Both the position numbers and the translations under genes were made by a program. A stretch of 64,000 bases of DNA from assembly GCA_035559535.1 (NCBI GenBank), contig DATMBG010000029.1:21415-85414 (forward strand), in the 5' to 3' direction. Shown here one piece after another: positions 8,511-17,892 of the stretch. The notes beneath the pieces were generated by a model that made no database searches, had not been told where the DNA came from, and saw only the letters and a program-made list of their open reading frames with translations. Source of the DNA: Candidatus Limnocylindrales bacterium (GTDB lineage Bacteria > Moduliflexota > Moduliflexia > Moduliflexales > JAUQPW01). Position 1 is the first letter of the stretch. Each line of letters starts with the position of its first letter.

Positions 8511-10347
8511 CTAATACCCCCCATATTTTTATGTTTGGTTCTCGTAATTCGGGAACCTGGTATTCTTCTAAAGAGACTTCTTCGGTGTTATTGAGCAATC
8601 GTCCGGTTTCCTCATACTCGGCATTTAATACAACGGCATTGCTGGCGATAAGCTGCAGGTGGGGTGCAACGGTTTCAAGGGCGGCGCTGATTTCCGTTTT
8701 TATATCTGTTTTCAGCAATTTGCCCCGGGCTGCTACGAGCACTCGATTGATGGCATCGGTTATAGCCGTACGAAGCGATTGAGTTACCTCGGCCCGCTGA
8801 TCCCGGCGCCTGGATTCCAGTTGTACCAACACTTCGATGAATACCGTTTCATCCATCAACCCTACAAAGACATGGTAAACCTCGGTTTTTGCTTTGCGGC
8901 CGTCGGTTGCAAGATTAGATTTATAAAACTCCTTACCGGATGCTGCACCAACCAGCAACACAGCATCCAGTACCTCCTCAGATTGGACAATCCGACCCAG
9001 GAGCTTGTTATAGATCAGATCAGCACCCATAGGAAGGGTTTCTATGTAATCCACCACCTGCGCACGAACGGCATCCTCAATGCTTTCTTTTTGAGCCACT
9101 GAAAGGTTTCGTTCTGCTAATCTCAGGAGAACCTCAACCTGTAGGGGGAGAAGCCCTTCCGGCATTTGACGGAGGGTTTCCTGGGGTAGATGAATCGCGG
9201 CTCGGGGATCTCCTTTTTCCTTAAAATGAGCAGTTACTTCTTCTCGTGGAATGGGTTTTTGCCCGGCTTCAGCCCGTTGGGTACTTTCAGATTTCGTGCG
9301 GGTCGGTAAGTTATGCACCACGCGTACCCCGGCGGCTCTGGAGTTGAAAATGGCCTCTTCGACCCGTCTCACCAGGTCTGCATCTTCTATGGATCCTAAT
9401 CCCAGCTTGACTTCTACAAAACCCGGTACTTCGGGTCGTTCTAGTATCTGGATATTACTTTCTGTAATTTCAGGTAATTCCTCAATAAGATGATACTTAA
9501 TGGCATCCAGGGTTGCTTTTCCGGCCCGTTCCAGAGTTCCTTTGATACGTCTTCGGAATTCTTCATCGGTTTCTTTAGCTGCGGCAAAAAAAGTGGCTTC
9601 TTCATTAATAACCGATTCGATTCCAAAGATCGGCCGATTGATGTTTTTAATCGTACCTGCTTCGACTCGGCCAGTTGGACCTTCTACCTGGGCCCGGATC
9701 GGTACAATTACTGAGAGCTGGTCTTTGCGCAACGTACGCTTATCGGTGGTTTCAAAATTCAAACCCAGATCGGTGGAAACCAGAGTACCTGCCGGAATGG
9801 TAATGTCACCCGGTGCCGGAGTACTTCGTTTAAAAAGAACTTCACCGCCGGCAAACTTGGCATCTTTACGGGTTAAACCGAGTAAGGCAGCCACATGATC
9901 CAGGGAAATACCCGTGGCCAGATCCACGAAGGGCGACCGATAAATCAACTCCATTTGTTTATGCAAAACGGCAAATTCCCGCGCAAAAGCTTCGGCCAGC
10001 GTGGTGGTCACACTACCTGGATTTCGATCCGTCAGTCTTCTTTGACCTTCTTCAAGATAGTAATTAACATAGAAAAAGCTATGATCATCAGGTAATTTTC
10101 CATCGGACTTCCAGATGAGGGCTTCCTGGTCCTGGTTGTAAATATAATCAATACCCCTTTCAAAGAGGGCAAAGGCCTCATGGCGTTGTCCAAATACCTT
10201 GATGCTGGCCGGTATGACACCAGGAGAAGCCAGGCCGTAAGGCTCTTCGGTTCCAATGAACTGATGTTCCTCCCGCACCATACCACCTGTAAGAGCGGTC
10301 AACAGGTCATCTACAAATTGTTCGTAGGGTTGCGCAACAAAAGTCAT
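8497..10347 (-). CDS. baseplate J-like protein (gp47 family)
   Basis: 616 aa. The order of segments is that of baseplate J: SPFVDLATGISLDHVAALLG, then GDITIPAGTLVSTD, then a beta-rich middle, then ETDEEFRRRIKGTLERAGKA. In contractile tails J dimers with tail protein I form the wedge around the hub and trigger sheath contraction. The start codon overlaps the stop of the gp25-like gene (TAATG), so the two are translationally coupled. It is longer than P2 gpJ (about 300 aa), as is common in CIS and Mu-like systems. Confidence 0.9.
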   Translation of the reverse strand: MTFVAQPYEQFVDDLLTALTGGMVREEHQFIGTEEPYGLASPGVIPASIKVFGQRHEAFALFERGIDYIYNQDQEALIWKSDGKLPDDHSFFYVNYYLEEGQRRLTDRNPGSVTTTLAEAFAREFAVLHKQMELIYRSPFVDLATGISLDHVAALLGLTRKDAKFAGGEVLFKRSTPAPGDITIPAGTLVSTDLGLNFETTDKRTLRKDQLSVIVPIRAQVEGPTGRVEAGTIKNINRPIFGIESVINEEATFFAAAKETDEEFRRRIKGTLERAGKATLDAIKYHLIEELPEITESNIQILERPEVPGFVEVKLGLGSIEDADLVRRVEEAIFNSRAAGVRVVHNLPTRTKSESTQRAEAGQKPIPREEVTAHFKEKGDPRAAIHLPQETLRQMPEGLLPLQVEVLLRLAERNLSVAQKESIEDAVRAQVVDYIETLPMGADLIYNKLLGRIVQSEEVLDAVLLVGAASGKEFYKSNLATDGRKAKTEVYHVFVGLMDETVFIEVLVQLESRRRDQRAEVTQSLRTAITDAINRVLVAARGKLLKTDIKTEISAALETVAPHLQLIASNAVVLNAEYEETGRLLNNTEEVSLEEYQVPELREPNIKIWGVLDGQV

Positions 10348-10832
10348 TACAGAGGTCCTTCAAATAAAAAGGGAATCACCAGACTCAAGGGATCTGGAAA
10401 CCCCTTCATTTGGACGGTGATATAAATATCCACCTTATCCCGATTCTCACGCCCCTGGCTCGGTCTCACATCGATCCTTTGAATCGCTTCAAGCCTCGGC
10501 TCCTGCTTTAAGCATTCCAACACGTAAAGTTTAATCAAATTTCGGTTACCTTCTGTGTTTGGTTCCCCTATCAGCTCATGATGCCGTGAGCCGTAATTGG
10601 GATGACCTAACCCGGCCAGTTCACCCCGTTCTGTTTTGAGCCGAAGAATCAAGCTCTGGATCAGATTCGCCTTTCCGTTGACCATCCTCAGGTCCATTGT
10701 ACGGGGAGCAACCTCCTCACGAAGTTTTGCCTGCAGGTCTACCCGTGAATAGGGACCGGCAAACACCCGACCTTCTTCATCGGCTATAAAACCCAAATCG
10801 AAATCTTGACCCAAAAAAATTTCATCGGCCAT
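10347..10832 (-). CDS. gp25/gpW-like baseplate wedge protein
   Basis: 161 aa with the conserved GPW_gp25 core: a helix (NLIQSLILRLKTERGEL), HPNYGSRHHELIGEP, LIKLYVLECLKQEPRLEAI and a final beta hairpin (VDIYITVQMKG). It anchors sheath and wedge in all contractile tails. The only ribosome-site-like sequence before ATG 10832 is a G-rich run supplied by the dispersed repeat at 10845-10915, so the repeat has replaced or pushed away the original leader. It is coupled to baseplate J by TAATG. Confidence 0.9.
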   Translation of the reverse strand: MADEIFLGQDFDLGFIADEEGRVFAGPYSRVDLQAKLREEVAPRTMDLRMVNGKANLIQSLILRLKTERGELAGLGHPNYGSRHHELIGEPNTEGNRNLIKLYVLECLKQEPRLEAIQRIDVRPSQGRENRDKVDIYITVQMKGFPDPLSLVIPFLFEGPL

Positions 10833-10844
10833 GGTACTTTTCTG

Positions 10845-10915
10845 CCCCCACCCCTCTCCGGACGCGGGGACAAGATTCTCCGTGTCCCCCAGTCTCCGCG
10901 TCCGGGGAGGGGGGC
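10845..10915. repeat. GC-rich dispersed repeat with hairpin in operon gap
   Basis: CCGGACGCGG at 10858-10867 pairs exactly with CCGCGTCCGG at 10896-10905. It lies in the 224-bp gap between the 87-aa gene and the gp25-like gene, the largest gap inside the core operon. The inner GACGCGGGGAC and CTCCGCGTCC motifs recur at 33243-33290. The remainder of the gap (10916-11056) shows no gene. Confidence 0.65.
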
Positions 10916-11056
10916 CGAGAATTACCCAAAACTAACTTTATAAGAGAGTTGTGCGAAATGATAGCTCGCCCCAACAATTCACGAACGAGTATTTCGCGCT
11001 ACCTCATACGGTCCCTTTAACAGGCGTAGTAATTATTGACAGTACTAAGTTACGAA

Positions 11057-11320
11057 TTAGGTAGCTTTACTAAAATTGAGATCCATTTTTTCGACGGTAT
11101 AAGTTATAGCAGTATCAGACGGATCCTTGACGGTGATACTCTTGAGTATGTCCTCTTCGTGATCCTTCAAATACTCCAAAATCCCGCGTGCTATAGCGGC
11201 GAATAACAATCGCCGATCCTCTGAGCCGGCAGCGGGTAGCGGGGTTCCTTTAACCACCTGCCATTCATTCTTAAAGGCTGCTTCTATAGCTTCCGTCATA
11301 TGGGTAGCTTCCAGTGCCAT
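11057..11320 (-). CDS. small tail-operon protein (87 aa)
   Basis: An acidic helical protein with a good ribosome site (AAGGAGATCAAG before ATG 11320). No family is recognised. It lies between the spike (18 bp upstream) and the gp25-like wedge, a slot that in other CIS is filled by a PAAR tip or a small baseplate protein. No PAAR repeats are visible, so the tip function is not supported. Confidence 0.6.
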   Translation of the reverse strand: MALEATHMTEAIEAAFKNEWQVVKGTPLPAAGSEDRRLLFAAIARGILEYLKDHEEDILKSITVKDPSDTAITYTVEKMDLNFSKAT

Positions 11321-11338
11321 CTTGATCTCCTTGATCTG

Positions 11339-12151
11339 TCAACCTGTTTTAACCTGTGTAGACAACAGGGCAGGGGTTGCCGGTGGAAGAGGCGGTACGG
11401 GGGGGGCCGGCGTCACCGGAAAGACCCCCAGGGCCAGTTCTCCCGGGTGTACGTGGGTTTGATAGAGCTGTACCAGTTGATTCAGGTACTGCAATAACTG
11501 ATCGCCAAATACCAGGGGATGCATAGCATTTTCCACCAACTCGATTTGAGGTGCCTCGACTACGACCTTTATCTTCCCCTGGACTTTAATCTGCCCCTGC
11601 TGTACCTTAATCTCTATCAGATTGTTACCGTTCTGATCGGTTAACAGGATATTTTGGTTGTTAGAATCCAGGATGATATCCCCGTTATGGTTCACCGTGA
11701 GTTTGGTTTTTCCCATTTCCAGTTGGAGCTTATCGTCATCGAGTAAGATTTTGTTACCTTTGGGAAATTCCAGGTATGTTCGGCGAATTCCTGATTCAGC
11801 CGGGTCAGGGCAAATATAAACGAACTCATGGGGTTTCGCCTCGGGAGGATGGTCTTTATCGTTGTAAATACGCCCCGTGATAACGGCTGTATGAATATCC
11901 CCGTATAAAAACTGAACTAAGACCAGATCCTCCTTGTTGGGAATGGCAACAGCCCCTATTCTTTGAGTACTGACCGGTACCCGTTTCAGTTCCAGACCGG
12001 AATCCCGCAATCGAACGTCGCATTGATAGTTATTTTTATCCGAAGCACTTTCATGGGAATAAACCCGGGTCACGATCCCCCATTCTGCCGTTTTGAAACC
12101 TCGTAATTGGTCACGAACAATAGCCTGTATTAAACTGATCAAATCGCTCAT
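11339..12151 (-). CDS. baseplate spike, gpV-like
   Basis: 270 aa. Residues 15-100 form the OB-fold of the gpV/gp45 family (WGIVTRVYSHESASDKNNYQ, then AVAIPNKEDLVLVQFLYGD, then AVITGRIYND). Residues 120-200 form a beta-helix with short regular strands (TKLTVNHNGDIILDSNNQNI). HVHPGE near residue 237 is the His-x-His metal-binding tip motif of phage spikes. The tail end is proline-rich (PPVPPLPPATP), and the same PPVPPLPP string ends the toxin-like protein at 13353. The spike caps the tube and pierces the target. TAATG overlap with the hub gene. Confidence 0.9.
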   Translation of the reverse strand: MSDLISLIQAIVRDQLRGFKTAEWGIVTRVYSHESASDKNNYQCDVRLRDSGLELKRVPVSTQRIGAVAIPNKEDLVLVQFLYGDIHTAVITGRIYNDKDHPPEAKPHEFVYICPDPAESGIRRTYLEFPKGNKILLDDDKLQLEMGKTKLTVNHNGDIILDSNNQNILLTDQNGNNLIEIKVQQGQIKVQGKIKVVVEAPQIELVENAMHPLVFGDQLLQYLNQLVQLYQTHVHPGELALGVFPVTPAPPVPPLPPATPALLSTQVKTG

Positions 12152-13305
12152 TATAATCCTAAAGCTCCTGCCAGCTTTCCGGCTAACTGGTTCAGAAGAT
12201 TGCCGGCCTTTTCGGCCCCACCCTGTCCTGTAAAGCCGATGAAAGTCAGGTAACCCTGTTGTTTATTGAAAACGTGACCTACAGAAATAACCTTGAAAAG
12301 TCCGTTCAATTCTGGCTTCTGGGCATTTTTGATTTCGATGGCATCGGCTAACTTCACCTTGGGGTTTCCGAGAATTTTCATCTGTCCCCAGGTAGAATAA
12401 TCTTTAATAGCACCGAACTTAGAAGTAGCCAGACGATCTGCTGCATCTTTTGTTCTGATGGTTCCGTCTTGAAGGCTCAATGTCCTTTTGCCCTGACCGA
12501 CTTCACTTTGAAAAGGCGATAAATCCTTTGCAATCCAATGCCAGGTATCTGCTCCTTGCTGACTGGCCGGACTCTCTCCATAGACCAGAATAGGATCACC
12601 GGCCACCGGGTAATGGGAGATCCGGAGGTCGAGGATATCAATACCGAAGTAGAACGTGTGATCGGGGTTCGACTTGTTAAACTTTTTCAGGGTCAGTTTA
12701 TTATCTGTATCAAAGTAGGCATCCAGTCCATCGCGCATGGCCAGTTCGCAAATATGTTTCAGAAGGTTCTTCGATTCGTGAGCTATGAAGTAGGGATAAG
12801 AGCTACCCGTTTCGATTTCACCGGTTTCTACTTCAGCCTGGCGGGAGAGGTTTTCAACGATCTGGCGCAGGGTTTGATTTTCATAGACCTGGTTGATACG
12901 GGTACTGGCCAATTTCTGTTTACCGGTTGTACCCACGATTTTTGTTTGACCAAAAGACGATTCAATGGATTGCACATCGGCCGTCATGACTTTACCGGAG
13001 CGGTCACCGGCGGTTAACTCGACGGTGAGCCGATCACCCTGTTTGATTGCTTTGCCACGTACCTGTATAGAGAAGGATTCTTCCTTCTCCTCATTGCCAA
13101 AGCCGAGAGCGCTGGCGGCTGCGCTTACTGCCTGTTCTAATAAACCAGGTTGTGGCGCTGGCGGTGCATAGATTGAGATGCGACAGGTATCAGCAGGTAA
13201 ATTCGTCGAATGGTTGAGTTCCAGCGTAATGAATTCGGTACGCAGATCGTCCTGTGAATTTACCATCCAATCCCCGATAGAAAGTTTGTAATGAACTTTA
13301 TACAT
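12151..13305 (-). CDS. baseplate hub, late control gpD-like
   Basis: 384 aa of the gpD/gp27/VgrG-hub family: an N-terminal beta-barrel (FITLELNHSTNLPADTCRIS), a central part with QIVENLSRQAEVETGEIETG and YPYFIAHESKNLLKHICELA, and a C-terminal barrel ending in FKVISVGHVFNKQQGYLT. The hub joins the tube to the spike and is the usual docking place for cargo. ACGGAGAAAGCC precedes ATG 13305, 47 bp after the toxin-like gene. A Gly/Leu/Ala-rich amphipathic C-terminus follows the fold. Confidence 0.9.
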   Translation of the reverse strand: MYKVHYKLSIGDWMVNSQDDLRTEFITLELNHSTNLPADTCRISIYAPPAPQPGLLEQAVSAAASALGFGNEEKEESFSIQVRGKAIKQGDRLTVELTAGDRSGKVMTADVQSIESSFGQTKIVGTTGKQKLASTRINQVYENQTLRQIVENLSRQAEVETGEIETGSSYPYFIAHESKNLLKHICELAMRDGLDAYFDTDNKLTLKKFNKSNPDHTFYFGIDILDLRISHYPVAGDPILVYGESPASQQGADTWHWIAKDLSPFQSEVGQGKRTLSLQDGTIRTKDAADRLATSKFGAIKDYSTWGQMKILGNPKVKLADAIEIKNAQKPELNGLFKVISVGHVFNKQQGYLTFIGFTGQGGAEKAGNLLNQLAGKLAGALGL

Positions 13306-13352
13306 GGCTTTCTCCGTGCGTTTCGAGTTTCAGTCTAAGCTTACAGACCGGA

Positions 13353-16300
13353 TCATGGTGGCAGAGGAGGCACCGGTGGCAGCACACCGGGCTTCTGCAC
13401 GTCCCAGAACTGGATGTACTTCCCCAGTTCCGGTGCAAGGGCCTCCGTCTGGCCTCCCACGTTTGTCACCAGGAGTCGTATGTTGTTCTTCTCCAGGATA
13501 GCGGCAATTTCCTTCTGCGCTTCGATGGGCATCGGTTGGCCGGGTGGAACGCGGGCCAGAACTTTCTCGATATCGTTAGCGGCGCGCTCCATCCGATCAG
13601 CCGCCTCGATGAAATCCGGGGGTACATCGGCGAATCGTTTGGCGAGTAACCGGAATTCACGAACATCTTCACGCAGGTTGGTGACGAGGTTTCGTGTCAG
13701 AGCGGAGACATCCTTGAGCAGTTTCCGAACAAACGATTTATTATCCAGGATCCCAAGCATCTTATCGGACCGTCGCAACGCGATGAGATCGATACCTTTA
13801 CGGGTTACAAAGCGGTCCGGTGCCTTCAGCAGGTCAAACTCCGGCCCTAATTGAAAGGCCAGGTCCATCTCACCGGACAGACCGCGAAATTCCCCCATAC
13901 GGCGGCTGACATATCTCTCGAACGGTGATTTCACCGGGGGACGACCCCTGGGGCGGAACTTCATGTCGACCCAAAGCCTGTATAGCATATTCTCGCCACC
14001 ATTGACGAGCCGATCCTTCAGGAACAGGCTATCCTGGATGGTTTTTGCGAGATCTTCCAGCTCCTTGCGGCGAGCTGCACTATCCTGGATCCAGGCCTTC
14101 AATTCCTCCAGCTCGTTCTTCAATGCCCTGACACGATCGGCTGCTCGTGCTTTCTCCTCCGGTGTGGAGAAGCGGCTGCGGGCACGCTTGCTGTACTCCT
14201 TGATACGCTGCTCAATCTCACGGCGGCGAATCCGTGCGGCGTCCTGATACTTCTTCAGGCCGCTCATGCGTTTGGCAATATCATCGGGAGCTATACGCTC
14301 CGCGGCCTGCGTTGCACGCAATTTGAACTCGTCATTAAGGGCATCCAAGGCCTTCTCTACATTTTTCAACTCCGCCTCGGTCGCACCCTCGTTTGCCAAT
14401 CGTTCCAGAAACCGTGCTTTACGCTTGGCGTAGGCATCCTCGGCCAGCTCAGTAACCACACTGCGGAAGGTCCCACGCTCGGCTTTCACCGCAGCATCTA
14501 CGGCTTCACGCATCGGTGTGTCGAATTTCTGTTGATAGAAGGCAACATCCCGATTGAACAGGTCATAGACCTGTTCATTCACCCCGGGCGGAGGGTCTGG
14601 AGGAGCTTTCGTGGTAGGTGGTGGTGAAGGGGGAATTTCGCCCCCGGAGGGCGGGGCCTTCCGGGGTGGCTCTGCGGGCGGCTTGATCTGGGGTTTGGGG
14701 GTCTTTGGCCCCTCCGCGAGGCGCTTGAGTACAGTGGCTTCACCGTTCTCTACGTCGCGGATCACAGCCTCTATGGCTTTTGCCTCGTACTTTAATTCAC
14801 GCCCCAGGTCGTCCAGGGCGGCTAACATGGTATCCACCTTTGCCACGTCACCACCTGCATGGCGATAGATCGCACCGAACGCCTTTTCATTTTTAACAAT
14901 GGCCTTTGTCCATTCAGGACGGGATGCCAGTTGCTTGAAGAACTCAGATGTGGTGTAGGCTTTTGCGCCGGTCAGGGCCTCTTCTGACAGTGCCTTCACA
15001 GCCTCTGCGAACCGTGTTCCTTCACCCTCGGGGAGTGCTTCCATGACGGTCAGCAACTCTCGCTCGGAAAGACGTGCTGAGGAGCGCAACCGGGCAAAAG
15101 CCTTCTCGATTGCTTCGGTGGCCGCACCTCCACCCTTGCGGATCAAAACGGCCATCGCCTCAACCTCCTGTCGTGCTCTGACCAATGTTTTCGCTGCGCC
15201 TGCGTCTTTTGCCAGTAGTTGCTCGAACGTCTGTGCCCCTTCGGCCTCAGCCTTAGTCAGTGCAGACTCTGTGGCCCGCAGATCCTCTACAGGCAGGTGG
15301 GATAGGGCACGAGCAGCCTCTTCTTCGGCAGCGATCAAGCGGCTCTCCCGGCTAAGGACACGACTAAAGACGCGGAAAAACTCCACCCCTCGTTCGGTCA
15401 GGGTCAACTTTTCGGCAAGAACTGCAATCGAAGCCGCTTCGATGCCAATACGTGCCAGATTGAAAGCCGCTTTAATCTCTCCAACACCGATGAATAGAGA
15501 AAGAACCTCCCAAAGGATGGTCCACTTCACACGCCGTAGTACGTCTTCGGTGACACCGAGCTCCTTTGCAGCCCGGTAACCATCCCGGAATCCTTCACGC
15601 AACCCCTCAAACAACCCCTTGAGCGTTTGCCGTGCCTTATCCCGCTCGGCACGGGCCCGCGTCAGCCAGGCCGGTTCGCCCTCCTTCTTGTCCGGTAGAG
15701 GGATACGGGCCAGATCGATGGTAATCGCCAGCTTCATGAGCTGTCCGACCGCGTCGATGAGTTGCTGTGGGTTCGTGATGAGATGGAACAGGTCCTTGAT
15801 GGCATTGGGGACAAATCGAACCAGACTGAGCGCGCCCTGTCTCAGATCCTCCAGATAGTCAGGGGTAAAGAGCAGGCCCGTTGGCCCCCAACTAAGCCGT
15901 GAAACCGCACCCAGGATCTTCTTTGGCTCCTTCGAATCTGTCCCGAGGGTGCCGAGTTGTAGGATTTCCAGGAAGAATTCCAGGTTGAACTCCTGGGGTG
16001 GCAGCTCCTTGGCTAACTTCTTTCCCAGCATGGTCAGCAAACTCCAGAGGTTGGAATCCAGGTTGCGAACCAGCTTGGCCATCTTCTCCTTGCCCAACTT
16101 GTCCCGAATTCTGTCCAGTTCCACCTTACTTTCCACGGCCTTCAGAATCTCGAAGATGGCCTTATCCAGTTTTTCGTCACCCAGAATGCCAAAGCGCTCG
16201 ATCAGGAACTCCAGATACTTGAACCGCTTCTCTGCACCCACGAGATCAAAGGCATTGTGGTCCAGAGCGAGCAGGAGAGCTTCCGTACGGTCTTCATCGG

Positions 16301-17882
16301 TTACCAAGGCAGTATCAATGGGTGGGAAGACCGTTGCCACGATTCGGTCTTTGAGCTGCGGATCCATGGGTAGCGCGCCGGATGGATCCATTCCTTCCTC
16401 GCGGAGCTGCCGGAATAGCTCGGTTTCCACAAATCCTACCCTGGGCCAGAAGAACAGATCATCAGCCGTACCGATAATCCGCAAGATGCCTGCCAGGTCC
16501 GTCTTCTTATCGGTCAGAAGTAATTGCCAGTACCGCACTCTGACCTCTTTGAATTGAAAGGTTCCCGTCGCATCAACGGCCGGCTGCCCTTCTAACTCAG
16601 CACTAGAAAACGGCTTCTTCTGTGCTCCGGGTAAAGGTGGAGTCACGTAATACTGCCAGGTTGGAATCACATAATACCGTGGCGGGCCATGTTTGAATCG
16701 CTGCCCCGACGAGTAAAGGGGGCTTTCGATAACCGCGAATGATTGCGGGCCGAAAAGTGCCTTACCCCATTGAATGGCCCGCGTCAATTGGTAGGCGATA
16801 ACATATCTGCTTCCCTCTGGATCTCCTGCGATCCAGCTCCAGTCAGGTAGAATTATCAGCGTCTGATCGCTAAGGCCGCTGGCTCCGGAAATCACCTGAT
16901 CCTGATTCGGTTCATCCTCCCAATGAATGAATGGCCAACCGGTACCATAAAGATCCGCCTCCTCCGGTGGAGTTTCCAAATCACTTAGTTCCTCCCCGGC
17001 GATGATCTCAAGGGGAGGAAAGACCAGTCCCGAATCATCCGCCGGGGGAGCTACTCCAATTCCAGGCGATGGAATGACCGGTACCGGTGGTGTAGAGGAG
17101 ATATCCTGAGTGCCGGTCTCGGAGATAAGGTCCAATATGCCGGAACCGCGCACGATCTGCGCCGCTACTTCCCTGAACAGCGGTTCATCGACTGCGTTCT
17201 CTTTGGGCGGTGGCAGGGCATCGTCTTCTTCTACCGTATCGCCCCTGACAGCCTCCACCTGCTCACCAGTCATATCGGGCAGACCGGGGGGGGCCGCGTA
17301 GGCGGCTTGCTTTTCCCGGACGTTCAGTACCGGCTGGCTCTGATCTTCGAAAGTGTTGCCCATATTCACGATAAAGTAGAATTCAGAATCGCCGGCTACG
17401 TCATCGAGATACGCAGCTTTCCACCAGGTAACGAGGTAATACAGATCGGTTTCAAGGGGATCGTTGAGAATCAATAAGTAATCAGCATAATCTGTTGGGT
17501 TCTGTTCGACAAAGCGTGTAACGGCATCCTCCAGGGTGTCTGTTGGGCCCAGTATCCATGTCCGGTTGATACGGTGTTCGATCTGAGGAAACGGTTCAGC
17601 AGAAGGAGAAGCGCCTGAGCCGAGAATTGAGACCACCCGATCATCCGAGCCACCGGTCAGGAGGAAATCCTCCTCCAGGATATCGAAACGAATTGGCGTG
17701 TTTGCATCCGGTAATAGCTCGCTATCCTGTACCATCACAACCAGCTCTACCGTCTCCATGGAGTCCAGCCTACGGTCCCCGACAGGGGTCAAACCCTGGG
17801 CCCAGAAGGCCTTCACTCCTTCGGTCTGCGGACCTGCGTAGCTACAGAGATGACATTGATATAGTTTGCCTCTTAATGCCAT
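13353..17882 (-). CDS. polymorphic-toxin-like CIS effector candidate, PD-(D/E)XK nuclease C-terminus
   Basis: 1509 aa from ATG 17882 (GAGGATCGAGAA upstream); an earlier in-frame ATG at 17912 would overlap the tape-measure gene. Residues 1-450 are unrecognised, with an early CxxC. Residues 450-750 are helical. Residues about 790-825 are a hydrophobic stretch (FIGVGEIKAAFNLARIG) like the pre-toxin region of polymorphic toxins. Residues 1057-1095 are a Pro-rich linker and 1100-1330 are charged coiled coil. Residues 1337-1383 carry GEMD, GIDLIAL and ILDNKS, giving E1338, D1365 and D1380-x-K1382, a restriction-endonuclease-fold pattern. LLVTNVGGQTEAL near residue 1470 also fits Tox-REase-type domains. 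It lies between tape measure and hub, where PBSX has xkdP. No immunity gene is evident. Much of the gene looks GC-richer than the neighbours. The structural role is unknown; nuclease activity is inference. Confidence 0.7.
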   Translation of the reverse strand: MALRGKLYQCHLCSYAGPQTEGVKAFWAQGLTPVGDRRLDSMETVELVVMVQDSELLPDANTPIRFDILEEDFLLTGGSDDRVVSILGSGASPSAEPFPQIEHRINRTWILGPTDTLEDAVTRFVEQNPTDYADYLLILNDPLETDLYYLVTWWKAAYLDDVAGDSEFYFIVNMGNTFEDQSQPVLNVREKQAAYAAPPGLPDMTGEQVEAVRGDTVEEDDALPPPKENAVDEPLFREVAAQIVRGSGILDLISETGTQDISSTPPVPVIPSPGIGVAPPADDSGLVFPPLEIIAGEELSDLETPPEEADLYGTGWPFIHWEDEPNQDQVISGASGLSDQTLIILPDWSWIAGDPEGSRYVIAYQLTRAIQWGKALFGPQSFAVIESPLYSSGQRFKHGPPRYYVIPTWQYYVTPPLPGAQKKPFSSAELEGQPAVDATGTFQFKEVRVRYWQLLLTDKKTDLAGILRIIGTADDLFFWPRVGFVETELFRQLREEGMDPSGALPMDPQLKDRIVATVFPPIDTALVTDEDRTEALLLALDHNAFDLVGAEKRFKYLEFLIERFGILGDEKLDKAIFEILKAVESKVELDRIRDKLGKEKMAKLVRNLDSNLWSLLTMLGKKLAKELPPQEFNLEFFLEILQLGTLGTDSKEPKKILGAVSRLSWGPTGLLFTPDYLEDLRQGALSLVRFVPNAIKDLFHLITNPQQLIDAVGQLMKLAITIDLARIPLPDKKEGEPAWLTRARAERDKARQTLKGLFEGLREGFRDGYRAAKELGVTEDVLRRVKWTILWEVLSLFIGVGEIKAAFNLARIGIEAASIAVLAEKLTLTERGVEFFRVFSRVLSRESRLIAAEEEAARALSHLPVEDLRATESALTKAEAEGAQTFEQLLAKDAGAAKTLVRARQEVEAMAVLIRKGGGAATEAIEKAFARLRSSARLSERELLTVMEALPEGEGTRFAEAVKALSEEALTGAKAYTTSEFFKQLASRPEWTKAIVKNEKAFGAIYRHAGGDVAKVDTMLAALDDLGRELKYEAKAIEAVIRDVENGEATVLKRLAEGPKTPKPQIKPPAEPPRKAPPSGGEIPPSPPPTTKAPPDPPPGVNEQVYDLFNRDVAFYQQKFDTPMREAVDAAVKAERGTFRSVVTELAEDAYAKRKARFLERLANEGATEAELKNVEKALDALNDEFKLRATQAAERIAPDDIAKRMSGLKKYQDAARIRRREIEQRIKEYSKRARSRFSTPEEKARAADRVRALKNELEELKAWIQDSAARRKELEDLAKTIQDSLFLKDRLVNGGENMLYRLWVDMKFRPRGRPPVKSPFERYVSRRMGEFRGLSGEMDLAFQLGPEFDLLKAPDRFVTRKGIDLIALRRSDKMLGILDNKSFVRKLLKDVSALTRNLVTNLREDVREFRLLAKRFADVPPDFIEAADRMERAANDIEKVLARVPPGQPMPIEAQKEIAAILEKNNIRLLVTNVGGQTEALAPELGKYIQFWDVQKPGVLPPVPPLPP

Positions 17883-17892
17883 TTCTCGATCC

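Noticed and set aside
11057-11320. PAAR-type spike tip
   Set aside because: No PAAR repeats or metal-binding His/Cys pattern; the HVHPGE tip motif is already in the spike protein.
15043-15579. Long plus-strand frames (for example 15043-15579 and 15949-16557) inside the toxin-like gene
   Set aside because: Arg/Ser-rich mirror frames caused by codon bias; no ribosome site or domain.
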